Shown piece after piece: positions 6,849 to 16,060 of a stretch of DNA of 64,000 bases. The DNA is taken from the NCBI GenBank assembly GCA_023662725.1, contig JAMPIL010000003.1:1-64000 (forward strand), written 5' to 3'. Each line of letters opens with the position of its first letter. Position 1 is the stretch's first letter. The notes beneath the pieces were generated by a model that worked only from the letters and a program-made list of their open reading frames with translations, was not told the DNA's origin and searched no databases. The translations under genes and the position numbers were made by a program. This DNA comes from Ruminococcus flavefaciens. Lineage in GTDB: Bacteria; Bacillota; Clostridia; Oscillospirales; Ruminococcaceae.

Positions 6849-9800
6849 TTAGAATTTATGAGATGAGAGTACGCTGTCCTTCTCGCCCCATACTACGGAG
6901 AAATTAGCGTTCTTTCCACCTGATTTATGTCCGCTTCCAATAATAGCGAATGCCATTTTTCCATTATGCTGTTTGTAGAATCCACCGAAAATATCTCCAT
7001 GAGCTTTCAGATCGCTTACCAATACCCACCAGGATATTTTCACCTCAAAGTCACCGGCTCCCCAGATACCGATAACCTGATCTGTAAGCGCAAGATTAAG
7101 CGTTGCTCCGATATTAAGCTTTAAATTATCAGTGTCTATCTTAGGTCCTACCCCAGCCTCGCCGATAAAACCGTTTGGTTCATCCTGAAGTATAAACAAT
7201 GGATTGTTGTATTCAAGACCGCATCCCAACTGGAATTTGGTATGTCCCACCTCCATGAGACCGAGGAATTTTGTTTTCGCCTCAGCTCTTATTCTGAATT
7301 CTTTAAGACGAAGTCCGAGGGTTACGTCATCAAGAGAAAGAAGACTAACATCGCCTACATACTTCTTTATTCCCGGACAATATGAATCTACTTTCGCCAG
7401 AGAAATATTACAGCCGCCAACAAGCTCTGAGTTGAAAATTGAAGTCCAGTCTTTCGAAAAATCAACCTTGCTCAAATCGTTTAAACCAAACTTAAAGTCG
7501 CTGAAAGTAACATTTACGCCTTGTATGCTGACATTTATATCCTTATCAGCCAAAAGTATTATTTTATCAAGCTTCCAGTCTTTCATCGCTATTTCAAAAC
7601 CGACTCCGTCAATAAACATTGCGATATTTGCCGTTGCCTTCAATTCAAATTCGCCGTCCATTGTATTAAGCTTTAGTTCAAATCCTCCAAGATTCGTGTA
7701 CATATTTCCAAGCTTGAAATTTGAAAATTCTTTTTTATCATTATTTTTAACCTTAACTTCAACATTACAGTCGATCTTGTCCTTGCTGAAAATAAGCTTT
7801 GCGCCTCCGTCAACAGAAAATTTAAACGAATCTTTTTTACTCTTGGCAGTTAATATTTTATCCTGAAACGGCGCCTTTGTTGTAAATTCATCAAAGCTGA
7901 TGACCGCCCTGTTCGGATAAATTGCTAAACCTGCCGTTTCAAGCTCCATAAGATCAGTAACACTCAAAGCATAGACCGGAATATTCTGAACAGGATAATC
8001 ATCAGAAGAACCTTTAACTGAAACATCGTTATACAGCTTTACCTCTCCGTTGACCGGAAGATGAGACGTATAGCCCTTTTGTGCAAAATAACCCGAAAGT
8101 CCGCCAATTTGAGTATCAGTATACTGCATATATGTTTTTCCGTATTTCATGATGATATCGTAATCTTCCGCAAGATCGCCGGAAAGAGTTACTGCATCTG
8201 TAAATCCGAGCCATCCGTTTAGCTGAACTACTCCTGACATTTTTACAAAATCATCAGATCCCTCAAGATTTGACGCAGTAAAAACATATTCTCCGAATCT
8301 TACAACATTTGTATCACCGCCGGAAACTATAAATCCGCTTGGAAAAACAGCACGTTTTCCATTATAAGTTACATATACATCATAAAGTCCTACCGGAACT
8401 TTTCCCGGAACAGTTACCTTTGCGTTATTCGCATCTTTGTATTCAGCCGTACATGAATAAGTTCCTGCTCCATGAAGTTCCACAGAGATTTTGGCATCAT
8501 TTTCAAATCCGTCTCCGCATAGGGTAAGATACTGAGAATAATCGGTATAATATACCATTTTCTCTTTCAGTCCGTTTATAACAACATTATTTACTGTAAT
8601 GCTGATATCATCGTTAAGTTTGTCGTCAAGATCGTTTGAGAAAAGCGAATAATACTGCTCTCCATAAATCGTATCGGATTCGTTATACCGCACTTCAAGC
8701 CGTCTGTCAACCAGATATGTATCTACGGCGTCATATTTTATACGATAGCGGTTCTTACTTATGTTGTATATATAATTATAGAAAGATTCTATTGATTCAG
8801 GGGTATTAACATAAAAATATTCGCCGCTGCCATATACCGCATATTCTTCAAGAAGTCCTGCATCTACAGAAGAGCCAAGTCCGACAGTATAGATAGTTAT
8901 TCCTCTGCTTACGCAATCTGCTCTAAGCTGTTCCAATTCTTCACCGGAAGGAATACCGTCATTTCCGTCGCTCATTAGTATCATTATATTCAAATCGTTC
9001 TCATTGCTTGAAAATAGTGCATTTGCATATTTTACTGCATCATAAATATTAGTTCCGCCGCTTGCACGCAGTGCGTCAGCAGTTGCAATAAGCTCGCTTT
9101 CCGACGCTCCGAGAGGGCTTACCATATCGGTATTGACTTCGCTTGAAAACGGAACTATTCCTATTTTTACATTTTTATCCGTTTTCTTTGCAAATGTTTT
9201 AACAGCGTCGCTAAGGCAGTCTCTTGCATTACCGCTCATGCTTCCTGAATCATCGCAAACAAGAATAACGTTTATGGTATCATAATCGATCTTTTCAACC
9301 TCATAATCGTCTATCTCTACCTCGGCATCAGTTACGCTCATATTAACTTTAAATTCCTCAGATGAAGATGAGTAATTTTCATCTACAGCTACCACTGCCG
9401 AAACTGACGGAAAATTCTTTGTATTTACCGATACCACGTTGACCGAGCCTGATATCTGGTTGATAGTATCATTAATATTCTGTGTTAAAGATTTTTCATA
9501 TGTATCATCTGTTTCGTTATCGGTATCTGAATATTTATCCGAGTTTTCCTCTTCATCTTCTTTGTATGTATCATCCTTTTTGTCATCTCTGCCAAAAACA
9601 GATCCGGGATCACCAGATTCAAAATCCTTATCGGAGTTATAACCGGAATTATCGTTCTCATTTTCTTCTTCATAAACTTCAGCAGCGCTGTCGAGGATAG
9701 TTGTGTCTATAGACGGAATATCCTTTGGCATACGATTTCTGATCATCAAATCCACGTAATCAGAAAGAAGTTTTCTCTCCTCCGGATCATCAGAATTGAG

Positions 9801-10949
9801 TATGATCTCATTTATTCGCTCAACTACAGACGAAAACTCTGTATCCGTGGAACTTGAAGCGCATGAAAGGCTCTTTTCAACATATTTTGCAGCGCTTGCA
9901 TGATCTCCTGATGCGTATTCTATATCAGCAAGCTCCAGACATATTTTGGCTGAACTTTCACCGCCGTTTTCAATCTTCGACCTCATTGCATCAGTAACAT
10001 AATCATACAGAATATCAATATCACCGTTCAAAACGTTTTTCAACGTTTCAATTTTCTCATCCAACAGCTTTTTATCTTCATCTGTATAAATGTTTTCTTT
10101 GCTGCGTTCATCTTCTATATGATTAAGAACTTCTTCTTCATCCAATTTCAGTGATGAACTTGAAGAATTATTCGCTATATTTTCATCATCAAGCTTACCG
10201 TTTCTTATAAGCTGAGAAGCCACGATCAATGTATCGCCATCAGGATCTGACATAACTGAGTTTGCTATATTGGTATAATCGTGAAGATACAGTTCCGTCG
10301 CCAGTAATGCACGATTCATCGAAGGCAGTTCTGAATAAGGAAAACCAGCCTTGAGCCAATCTCTCATATATTCATATAATGTGATTTCATCAAGTTCTCC
10401 TGAATAGAAACCATAACTATCAGTTGATGTTGAAATTTCACGAACCGCATAGTAAGCCTTTGCCGAAATTTCCGCTTTATCATTTCTTTTGCGTTCAGAC
10501 TCATTTATTTCAAAATGTGTGCCTTCAAGTGAATTTCTTATCAAATCAGCTCTGTCAGAATTTCCGGCAGCATCGTAAACATCAGCCACAAGGCACATAT
10601 AGTCCGAATCGTATTCTGCATTTTCACCATATTCTTTAAGAAGCTGCTGAGCATCATCGATCTCTCCCTTATCTGTCAGATAACGAATAACGTCAATATA
10701 TCCTCTTTTATCTTCCTCATCTTCAGATATACTTCTCTTAGAAGCCCCGTCTGATTCTTTTGCGAAATAAAGCCCTGTATTCAGGTCTATCGGCTCTATC
10801 CCGGCAGCAGCAAATCCGACCGCTGCGGCAAGAACTACCGCAAAACAAACCGATATCCCACCCCATACTGCTCTTCTTTTTTTCTGAATAGTCGATAAAA
10901 CAATTGTTAACGCTGTAACAACTGATATACCAATAATGATCTGTATCAT
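6849..10949 (-). CDS. Large surface protein with von Willebrand factor A domain
   Basis: This 1366-residue protein has two N-terminal membrane helices (about residues 1-20 and 28-50), then a long helical region resembling TPR-like repeats (about 80-420). A strongly acidic Asp/Glu/Ser linker follows (about 425-485), then a VWA domain (about 555-735). The metal site is intact: DDSGS near 566-570, GGTNIYD near 631-637 and MSDGND near 659-664. Beyond it are beta-rich segments, including an IPT/TIG-like stretch, and a C-terminal region with repeated strands. VWA domains bind protein partners through a divalent metal. The start at 10949 is preceded by AGGTGG. A longer frame would overlap the CotH gene and is rejected. 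It is the middle gene of a CotH-VWA-Ig operon. Confidence 0.85.
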   Translation of the reverse strand: MIQIIIGISVVTALTIVLSTIQKKRRAVWGGISVCFAVVLAAAVGFAAAGIEPIDLNTGLYFAKESDGASKRSISEDEEDKRGYIDVIRYLTDKGEIDDAQQLLKEYGENAEYDSDYMCLVADVYDAAGNSDRADLIRNSLEGTHFEINESERKRNDKAEISAKAYYAVREISTSTDSYGFYSGELDEITLYEYMRDWLKAGFPYSELPSMNRALLATELYLHDYTNIANSVMSDPDGDTLIVASQLIRNGKLDDENIANNSSSSSLKLDEEEVLNHIEDERSKENIYTDEDKKLLDEKIETLKNVLNGDIDILYDYVTDAMRSKIENGGESSAKICLELADIEYASGDHASAAKYVEKSLSCASSSTDTEFSSVVERINEIILNSDDPEERKLLSDYVDLMIRNRMPKDIPSIDTTILDSAAEVYEEENENDNSGYNSDKDFESGDPGSVFGRDDKKDDTYKEDEEENSDKYSDTDNETDDTYEKSLTQNINDTINQISGSVNVVSVNTKNFPSVSAVVAVDENYSSSSEEFKVNMSVTDAEVEIDDYEVEKIDYDTINVILVCDDSGSMSGNARDCLSDAVKTFAKKTDKNVKIGIVPFSSEVNTDMVSPLGASESELIATADALRASGGTNIYDAVKYANALFSSNENDLNIMILMSDGNDGIPSGEELEQLRADCVSRGITIYTVGLGSSVDAGLLEEYAVYGSGEYFYVNTPESIESFYNYIYNISKNRYRIKYDAVDTYLVDRRLEVRYNESDTIYGEQYYSLFSNDLDDKLNDDISITVNNVVINGLKEKMVYYTDYSQYLTLCGDGFENDAKISVELHGAGTYSCTAEYKDANNAKVTVPGKVPVGLYDVYVTYNGKRAVFPSGFIVSGGDTNVVRFGEYVFTASNLEGSDDFVKMSGVVQLNGWLGFTDAVTLSGDLAEDYDIIMKYGKTYMQYTDTQIGGLSGYFAQKGYTSHLPVNGEVKLYNDVSVKGSSDDYPVQNIPVYALSVTDLMELETAGLAIYPNRAVISFDEFTTKAPFQDKILTAKSKKDSFKFSVDGGAKLIFSKDKIDCNVEVKVKNNDKKEFSNFKLGNMYTNLGGFELKLNTMDGEFELKATANIAMFIDGVGFEIAMKDWKLDKIILLADKDINVSIQGVNVTFSDFKFGLNDLSKVDFSKDWTSIFNSELVGGCNISLAKVDSYCPGIKKYVGDVSLLSLDDVTLGLRLKEFRIRAEAKTKFLGLMEVGHTKFQLGCGLEYNNPLFILQDEPNGFIGEAGVGPKIDTDNLKLNIGATLNLALTDQVIGIWGAGDFEVKISWWVLVSDLKAHGDIFGGFYKQHNGKMAFAIIGSGHKSGGKNANFSVVWGEKDSVLSSHKF

Positions 10950-10992
10950 TTTACCACCTGCTTTTATAAATATATGAAACAATATTTTCTTC

Positions 10993-12678
10993 TCATTCGT
11001 GCCAGTAATCGTTGAGAAAATCAACTCTGTCAGAAAGCCATTTTTCAAGATATTCAGCGGCTTCTGCGTGAGTTCTGCACTTTTGCGAATTGTAACAGAG
11101 TTCGCCTGCAAACGCTTGATTGTTTATTATGTTATTCCATTTCTGATAGTTGCGGTCGAATGCACTGCTGAACTGTTCTGCATCGATCATTATTTGTTCA
11201 ATTTCCCGCCTGAATATTTCCGAATCGTAAGCGGCTGTCCACTTTTCCGAGATAATATCCCTGAACCAGTCCTCATACATCAACACAGCGAGCCACGGAT
11301 TAATAGTCTCGTACACATCGTTTACATCAGGAACTATGTTGGCAGCGTAAAATCCCTCTGCATCTGCGCAGCGATCTTTATTGCCCATTGATGAATCAAA
11401 GTCCCACGGAGCTTCAAAGGTGAGCCTTTTGCTGCCGTCCGGACCAAAATCTGCATCCATGAAAAAGCTTGACCAATAGATATCGGCATCGCAGGTAAGC
11501 TCACTGATTATATACATATCAGCCAGCGACTGTACATCTACAACGTTTTCAACAGCCTCCTGCGGCGTAATATCGTTCGTCAACATAATTGAAGAATAAT
11601 CTGATGTGAACCGGTAAGCCTCATCATTGTATGCGGCTGCGTACATTATTCTGTATACATTATTAATATAGGACTCAATGAAATCATGCTGCTCCTGAGA
11701 ATTAATATCGCTCTTGATCGTGATACCAATGTCCTGCTTATAGTCTCCGTCTCCTCCGCCGAGACAGGTAATAGTCCTGCCGCTGCCTTCATTTCCGTCG
11801 AACGGAATCAGCGGAGCGTTATCAGAATAATCCACATAAAACTGCTGTAAAGGCTCCTCGTTGCCAAAATAGCCGTCAAACTCCATAAAATATCCGATAT
11901 CAGTACCCGTATAGTCCTTCCCGTTCTCCGTTATATCGATTCTGTTTTGATTAACCTGCTGTAATTCCGTGAGCAAATAAACTCCCCAATACCTGTGATT
12001 TATTTCTACCTCAACAAACTGAGCGTCTGCCGCATACAAACCATCCTCACCAAGAATTTCACGTGCTATCGAAAGAGCTGTCTTATCACGAAGCAGCGAG
12101 CCATCCTTGTATCCGGCAAGAAGTACCCAGTTTTTCATCTGAGCGCCATTGTTAAGACCGAGCATATTCTGTTTCTCTGAAAACTTTATCCTCAGCGGCT
12201 TTTTATCATATGTAGTAGTCCAATTTCCACGAACTTTTATGTTTGCCTCTACAGTGTCAAGCAAAAGCGTATTGTCAGTATCGGTGAGGGTTACATAGCA
12301 TTCTTCGTAATACGGAGCCGGAGGCATATGATAACCGGGCGTCCATGATGCGATGGATTCCGCAACATATTGCGATACAGGCTCAGTAACAAAGCTCATA
12401 ATGTCCCCTGTCTGATTTTTTACCGAAATCGAGAGTACAGGCATACACGTTGGCGCAAGCGAGACAGACTCGGATGTACTGCTGTCTGTAACCGGTTCAG
12501 CATCTGTATCGGAACTCTGATTTCTATCCTCATCGTATTCGTCCGGCATTTCTGTTCTGATGTTGAAAGAAGAGTAATTTTCATTATTATTTTGCTCAAG
12601 GCGACTGCTCTTTGTTGAACACCCGAACGTCAGGCAGACCGATAATGTAATTATAGCCAACTTTTTTAAATTTTTCAT
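10993..12678 (-). CDS. CotH-family lipoprotein (atypical protein kinase fold)
   Basis: The 561-residue protein starts with a lipoprotein signal (LSVCLTFGCS, lipidated Cys at residue 20), then a low-complexity acidic spacer, then a CotH domain. Visible motifs are VRGNWTTTYDKKPLRIKF with the probable nucleotide-binding Lys residues, NWVLLAGYKDGSLLRDKTAL, EVEINHRYWGVYLLTE and, near residue 425, PWDFDSSMGN with the metal-binding Asp residues. CotH proteins of Bacillus phosphorylate spore-coat proteins, and cellulosomal ruminococci carry CotH modules on secreted enzymes. Here the domain is membrane-anchored and leads the operon with the VWA and Ig-like genes. The start at 12678 is supported by GGAG nine bases upstream. 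Confidence 0.88.
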   Translation of the reverse strand: MKNLKKLAIITLSVCLTFGCSTKSSRLEQNNNENYSSFNIRTEMPDEYDEDRNQSSDTDAEPVTDSSTSESVSLAPTCMPVLSISVKNQTGDIMSFVTEPVSQYVAESIASWTPGYHMPPAPYYEECYVTLTDTDNTLLLDTVEANIKVRGNWTTTYDKKPLRIKFSEKQNMLGLNNGAQMKNWVLLAGYKDGSLLRDKTALSIAREILGEDGLYAADAQFVEVEINHRYWGVYLLTELQQVNQNRIDITENGKDYTGTDIGYFMEFDGYFGNEEPLQQFYVDYSDNAPLIPFDGNEGSGRTITCLGGGDGDYKQDIGITIKSDINSQEQHDFIESYINNVYRIMYAAAYNDEAYRFTSDYSSIMLTNDITPQEAVENVVDVQSLADMYIISELTCDADIYWSSFFMDADFGPDGSKRLTFEAPWDFDSSMGNKDRCADAEGFYAANIVPDVNDVYETINPWLAVLMYEDWFRDIISEKWTAAYDSEIFRREIEQIMIDAEQFSSAFDRNYQKWNNIINNQAFAGELCYNSQKCRTHAEAAEYLEKWLSDRVDFLNDYWHE

Positions 12679-12762
12679 AAATACTCGCTCCAAAAAATCT
12701 TTTAAAACGTTTATCACTAATGTCATTTAATCTTACAAAAAAACATTTTTTTAATCATATCA

Positions 12763-12791
12763 ATTATATCATGACATTATCTTAAAGTCAA
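12763..12791 (-). promoter_or_regulatory. SigA promoter of the CotH-VWA-Ig operon
   Basis: On the minus strand TTGACT (12786-12791) and TATAAT (12763-12768) are separated by 17 bases. It lies about 85 bases upstream of the CotH start. Gaps of 44 and 20 bases between the three genes suggest a single transcript. Confidence 0.8.
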
Positions 12792-12801
12792 GTAAATGCT
12801 G

Positions 12802-12830
12802 TTGACAGAAAGAGCTATTCAATGTATAAT
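12802..12830 (+). promoter_or_regulatory. Consensus SigA promoter facing the broken hydrolase gene
   Basis: TTGACA (12802-12807) and TATAAT (12825-12830) are 17 bases apart, a perfect consensus. It is back-to-back with the CotH promoter, with only ten bases between the two -35 boxes. A very strong promoter now drives a pseudogene and perhaps the amidase gene beyond it. Confidence 0.85.
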
Positions 12831-12868
12831 ATTTGTAATAAATTGCGATAGCACCCTCTTCTGTCAGA

Positions 12869-13565
12869 ATGAAGTTTAAACTTATGGATAAACAAATCAC
12901 GGAAATTATTGAAAAATCTATCAGCGAAGGACAAAATATAGGTTCAAGCTGTATGATCCTTAAAGAAGGAAGAGAATTATACTTCAAAGCCTTTGAATAT
13001 GCCGATAAGGAAGCCGGAAAGCCTTTAAAACATGACTCTATTTTCCGACTCTTTTCCCTTACAAAACCTGTCACATCTGCCGCTGTAATGCTTCTTATTG
13101 ACCAAAACATCCTCTCGACCGAAAGTAAACTTTCTGATTTTTTTCCTGACTGCTTTTGAATCCGGCGGCGCAGGTTTGGTATCAACTATCGGGGACTATT
13201 CCAAATTTGCTTCAATGCTCGCTAACGGCGGTGTATATGAGGGAAAAAGATATTTAAGTGAAGAAGATTTCCGCTATATGACAACTCCTAAGCTTAGCCC
13301 TATACAACATTCTTATTTCTGGGAGAAGCTTTCCGGATACAGCTATGGCGCTCTTATGCGTATTATGGTGAACAAAGAAGCTTCGTCCGTTAAAACCTGT
13401 AACGGAGAATTCGGCTGGGACGGCTGGACAGGTACATATTTCTGTGCTGACGCAGAAAATAAAATCGCAGTTCTCTATTTTACTCAAATCTGCGGCGCCG
13501 GGACAACGTATCAGGCGTCAGAAATAAGCAGAATAGCTTACGAGAATTTCGCTGAAAAAAATTAA
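12869..13565 (+). pseudogene. Beta-lactamase/AmpC-family serine hydrolase, internal deletion
   Basis: The first part (12869-13159) carries the family start and its catalytic SxxK (FSLTKPVTSA), and ends SDFFPD before a stop. The second part, in another frame from about 13155, begins ESGGAGLVSTIGDYSKFA and runs through GKRYLSEEDFRYM to FGWDGWTGTYF and the terminal ISRIAYENF. An intact protein has roughly 100-150 more residues between these pieces, including the YxN motif. A deletion therefore removed the middle and shifted the frame. The family hydrolyses beta-lactams, esters or peptidoglycan stem peptides. The product here would be dead. Confidence 0.85.
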
Positions 13566-13632
13566 CGATTCCTACTCATACGGCATAAAATATTATGAGA
13601 TCATTCTCAAATTCATTGAAAGGAATGTTTTT

Positions 13633-14370
13633 ATGCCAAAGGTATTTTTAAGTCCTTCTACGCAAGAGTGGAACGAATATGCCACAAGCGGAAATGAAGA
13701 ACTTTATATGAATCTCCTTGCCGACAGAATGGAGCCATATCTGCGGTCTTCTGGAATAAAATATGTGCGCAACGATCCGGAACGTAATGTAAACGGAGCT
13801 ATTCAGGATTCAAATGCCGGTTATTACGACGTTCACCTTGCTTTACATTCAAACGCTGCACCGGAAAATCTTTCGGGAAAGCTGAGAGGAATCATTATTT
13901 ATTTTGCTCCGAACAGCGCCGACAGCGAGAAGCTTGCAAATATTATTGCAAATAATCTTAAAGCAATATACCCTCTGCCGGATAAAGTAAGAGCCGCTCC
14001 TACAAGTTCTCTCGGAGAAGTTTTAAGAACCAAAGCGGTTGCCGTTCTCTGTGAAATAGGCTATCATGACAACTATGCCGATGAAGCATGGCTGAAAAAT
14101 AATCTTGAAATCATTGCAAAGAATATCGTTCGCTCACTCTGCGATTATTTTGGAATACCATTTATTTCTGCCGGAGCTATCCGCTGGGGAACTGTTGTTA
14201 CTGACGGAAGCAATCTCAATATAAGAAGTTATCCGTCTATGTCCGGAGCAATAATCGGTTCAATACCAAACGGTGCTACTGTTATGGTAAATGGAGAAAC
14301 AAACGGCTGGTATGTTGTAAGCTACAACGAAATTGTCGGATATTCAAGCAGTGAATTTATTGAATTATAG
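13633..14370 (+). CDS. N-acetylmuramoyl-L-alanine amidase-like protein with SH3 domain
   Basis: Residues 1-180 have the Amidase_3 fold: LSPSTQEWNEY, the Glu of SGNEELY, LALHSNA with a zinc His, and VLCEIGYHDN with the catalytic Glu. Residues 185-245 form a bacterial SH3 domain (SNLNIRSYPSMSGAIIG, GWYVVSYN, VGYSSSEFIEL) that usually binds peptidoglycan. Such enzymes cut the amide bond between MurNAc and the stem peptide. The canonical first zinc ligand (GHGG) is absent. The family with SPS.Q..N.Y at this position appears to lack it generally. There is no signal peptide, so release may need lysis or another route. The ribosome site is AAAGGAATG before the ATG. Confidence 0.8.
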   Translation: MPKVFLSPSTQEWNEYATSGNEELYMNLLADRMEPYLRSSGIKYVRNDPERNVNGAIQDSNAGYYDVHLALHSNAAPENLSGKLRGIIIYFAPNSADSEKLANIIANNLKAIYPLPDKVRAAPTSSLGEVLRTKAVAVLCEIGYHDNYADEAWLKNNLEIIAKNIVRSLCDYFGIPFISAGAIRWGTVVTDGSNLNIRSYPSMSGAIIGSIPNGATVMVNGETNGWYVVSYNEIVGYSSSEFIEL

Positions 14371-14393
14371 AAATAAAATCTGCATATAAAATC

Positions 14394-14428
14394 AGGGCTG
14401 TTGTACTTCCCATACAGCAGCCCGTTTG
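14394..14428 (+). terminator. Terminator of the amidase gene
   Basis: GGGCTGTTGTA (14396-14406) pairs, with one G-T, to TACAGCAGCCC (14414-14424), and GTTTGTTTATT follows. It lies between the convergent amidase and carboxypeptidase-like genes. Confidence 0.7.
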
Positions 14429-14429
14429 T

Positions 14430-15851
14430 TTATTCATCCTTTTTATTCTTATTCTTATTCTTGTTTTTATCCATTTTCGGAACAGCATAGATCGGCTTAA
14501 GAGGTTTTGCCTTGCTCTTGAACACTATCCATGAATAAACGCATATTACAATATAAATAACGCAGAGAATTATCGAAATTTTAAGCGCATTTTTAAACCA
14601 CACCGATTTGCCGAATCGTTTTGCCGCTTCAAAATTATATTTTGATCTGGAACGATTCACATCGGAAACTGCAACAAGCTCTACTGTTCCAAGCTGTTCA
14701 CCGGAATATTCAAGAGTTACCTCGCCGAGCAAATCGCCCTTTTTAACCGGAGCCTGAAGCGTATCTTTATACCATATTATCTTATCTTTTTTAATAAGCG
14801 AAGTATCTATCTCATCATACCAGAGAATTGTAAATTCATCTTTTGGACGTGCAAGAACATAATCGTTTCCGTCAGCAAGAGTTACAGAAAGTTCGCCAAG
14901 TTCTGCGGTATTTGCCAGTACTGTCTGATATGAAAAATGATTGAATCCCCAGTTTAAAAGAGAAGTTGCATCTTCAATATGATAAAATTTAACCTCTCCA
15001 TCTGCGTCATTAAATGGAGCTTTCATCAAAACGGCAAGATAATTGTTTCCGTCTTTACTTGCAAGGGTTATGATGTTTCTTCCGGCAGCCGTAAGGTTTG
15101 CCGTTTTAATACCCTTTGCTCCCATGTAATAATGAGTACTGTCAGGATCCATCATAACATTGCTGTGTTTCCAGATCCAGTTCTCCATATGCTCATGCCG
15201 TTCCGGATTCGGAACAGACGGAGTGTAGGTATATGTTGTTGCGATGTTTTCAAAAAGCGGAACTGTCAGTGCATATTGTGTAAGAACTGCCATATCACGA
15301 GCTGTGGTATACTGATTCGTATCATACATACCGGTTGGGTTTGTAAAATTTGTCGAATTCATACCAAGTGCAGCAGCTTTCTCATTCATTTTTAAAACGA
15401 ATGCGGCAACATTGTCTCCGCCTGCATAATAAGCAAGCGTTTCTGCTGCTTCGACAGAAGATGTAAGCATCATACAGTAAAGCAGATCGGTAACAGTAAG
15501 AACATCGCCGTCCAGCAAGTCGCAGTCCGGAAGATCGTCGCTGTAGCTGTTCTCATTAAGAGTCTCATAAATATGCATATATATATCCGGATCAAGCGTT
15601 AATTCTTTATTAAGATCATCGCATTCCTCAAGAACAACGACAGCAGTCATAATATTAACAAGCGGACCCGGCATCTGTTTCACATCTGCATTTTTTTCAT
15701 GGACGACCGTATCGCAGTCAAGATTTATCAGCATCGCTGATTCGCTTTTTATCGGATTTTTAAGCGGAAAGGTGACTGCTTTTGCTTTTGGTATATATAC
15801 AAACGGCAGCAGAGTTAACGCTGCGGCAATTAAAGAAATTATTCTTTTCAT
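14430..15851 (-). CDS. D-alanyl-D-alanine carboxypeptidase homologue (S11) lacking its active site
   Basis: The 473-residue protein has a signal peptide, an S11 peptidase fold, the C-terminal beta domain of DacA/DacF, one membrane helix (about 430-452) and a Lys/Asn-rich cytoplasmic tail. Active members trim the terminal D-Ala of peptidoglycan stems. Here the first motif, normally PASTTKIMTA, reads PGPLVNIMTA, so the nucleophile Ser is Pro63 and the general-base Lys is Asn66. The SxN motif reads SSV (131-133), and KTG reads KTA (249-251). The surrounding fold is well kept (YTTARDMAVLTQYA). GGAGATATT precedes the ATG. It is most likely a pseudoenzyme with a binding or regulatory role. Confidence 0.88.
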   Translation of the reverse strand: MKRIISLIAAALTLLPFVYIPKAKAVTFPLKNPIKSESAMLINLDCDTVVHEKNADVKQMPGPLVNIMTAVVVLEECDDLNKELTLDPDIYMHIYETLNENSYSDDLPDCDLLDGDVLTVTDLLYCMMLTSSVEAAETLAYYAGGDNVAAFVLKMNEKAAALGMNSTNFTNPTGMYDTNQYTTARDMAVLTQYALTVPLFENIATTYTYTPSVPNPERHEHMENWIWKHSNVMMDPDSTHYYMGAKGIKTANLTAAGRNIITLASKDGNNYLAVLMKAPFNDADGEVKFYHIEDATSLLNWGFNHFSYQTVLANTAELGELSVTLADGNDYVLARPKDEFTILWYDEIDTSLIKKDKIIWYKDTLQAPVKKGDLLGEVTLEYSGEQLGTVELVAVSDVNRSRSKYNFEAAKRFGKSVWFKNALKISIILCVIYIVICVYSWIVFKSKAKPLKPIYAVPKMDKNKNKNKNKKDE

Positions 15852-15973
15852 AATATCTCCTCAAATCAAATTTTTAATAAAACAATCTGCATACGTTATA
15901 TTATAACATATTATTCCCAAATTTAAAAGAGCTTTTCAAAAATTTTTTTCAAAAAAGAGATTTAATTTTAGTA

Positions 15974-16002
15974 TAGACAAAACTTTGAAAATATGATATA
16001 AT
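15974..16002 (+). promoter_or_regulatory. SigA promoter of the small membrane protein and dockerin genes
   Basis: TAGACA (15974-15979) and TATAAT (15997-16002) are 17 bases apart. It would transcribe 16061-17213, where the two genes are separated by one base. Confidence 0.7.
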
Positions 16003-16060
16003 TTCTTAAAGCAACACCGCACAAAGATTGTATATTGTTGCATTAAAAGGAGTGAGAAAA

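Noticed and set aside
7204..7866. 220-codon plus-strand frame inside the VWA gene
   Set aside because: Antisense shadow of a real gene, with Ser/Leu-biased composition and no ribosome site.
10950..11111. N-terminal extension of the VWA gene
   Set aside because: It would overlap the end of the CotH gene. The ATG at 10949 has a proper AGGTGG site and begins with a membrane helix.
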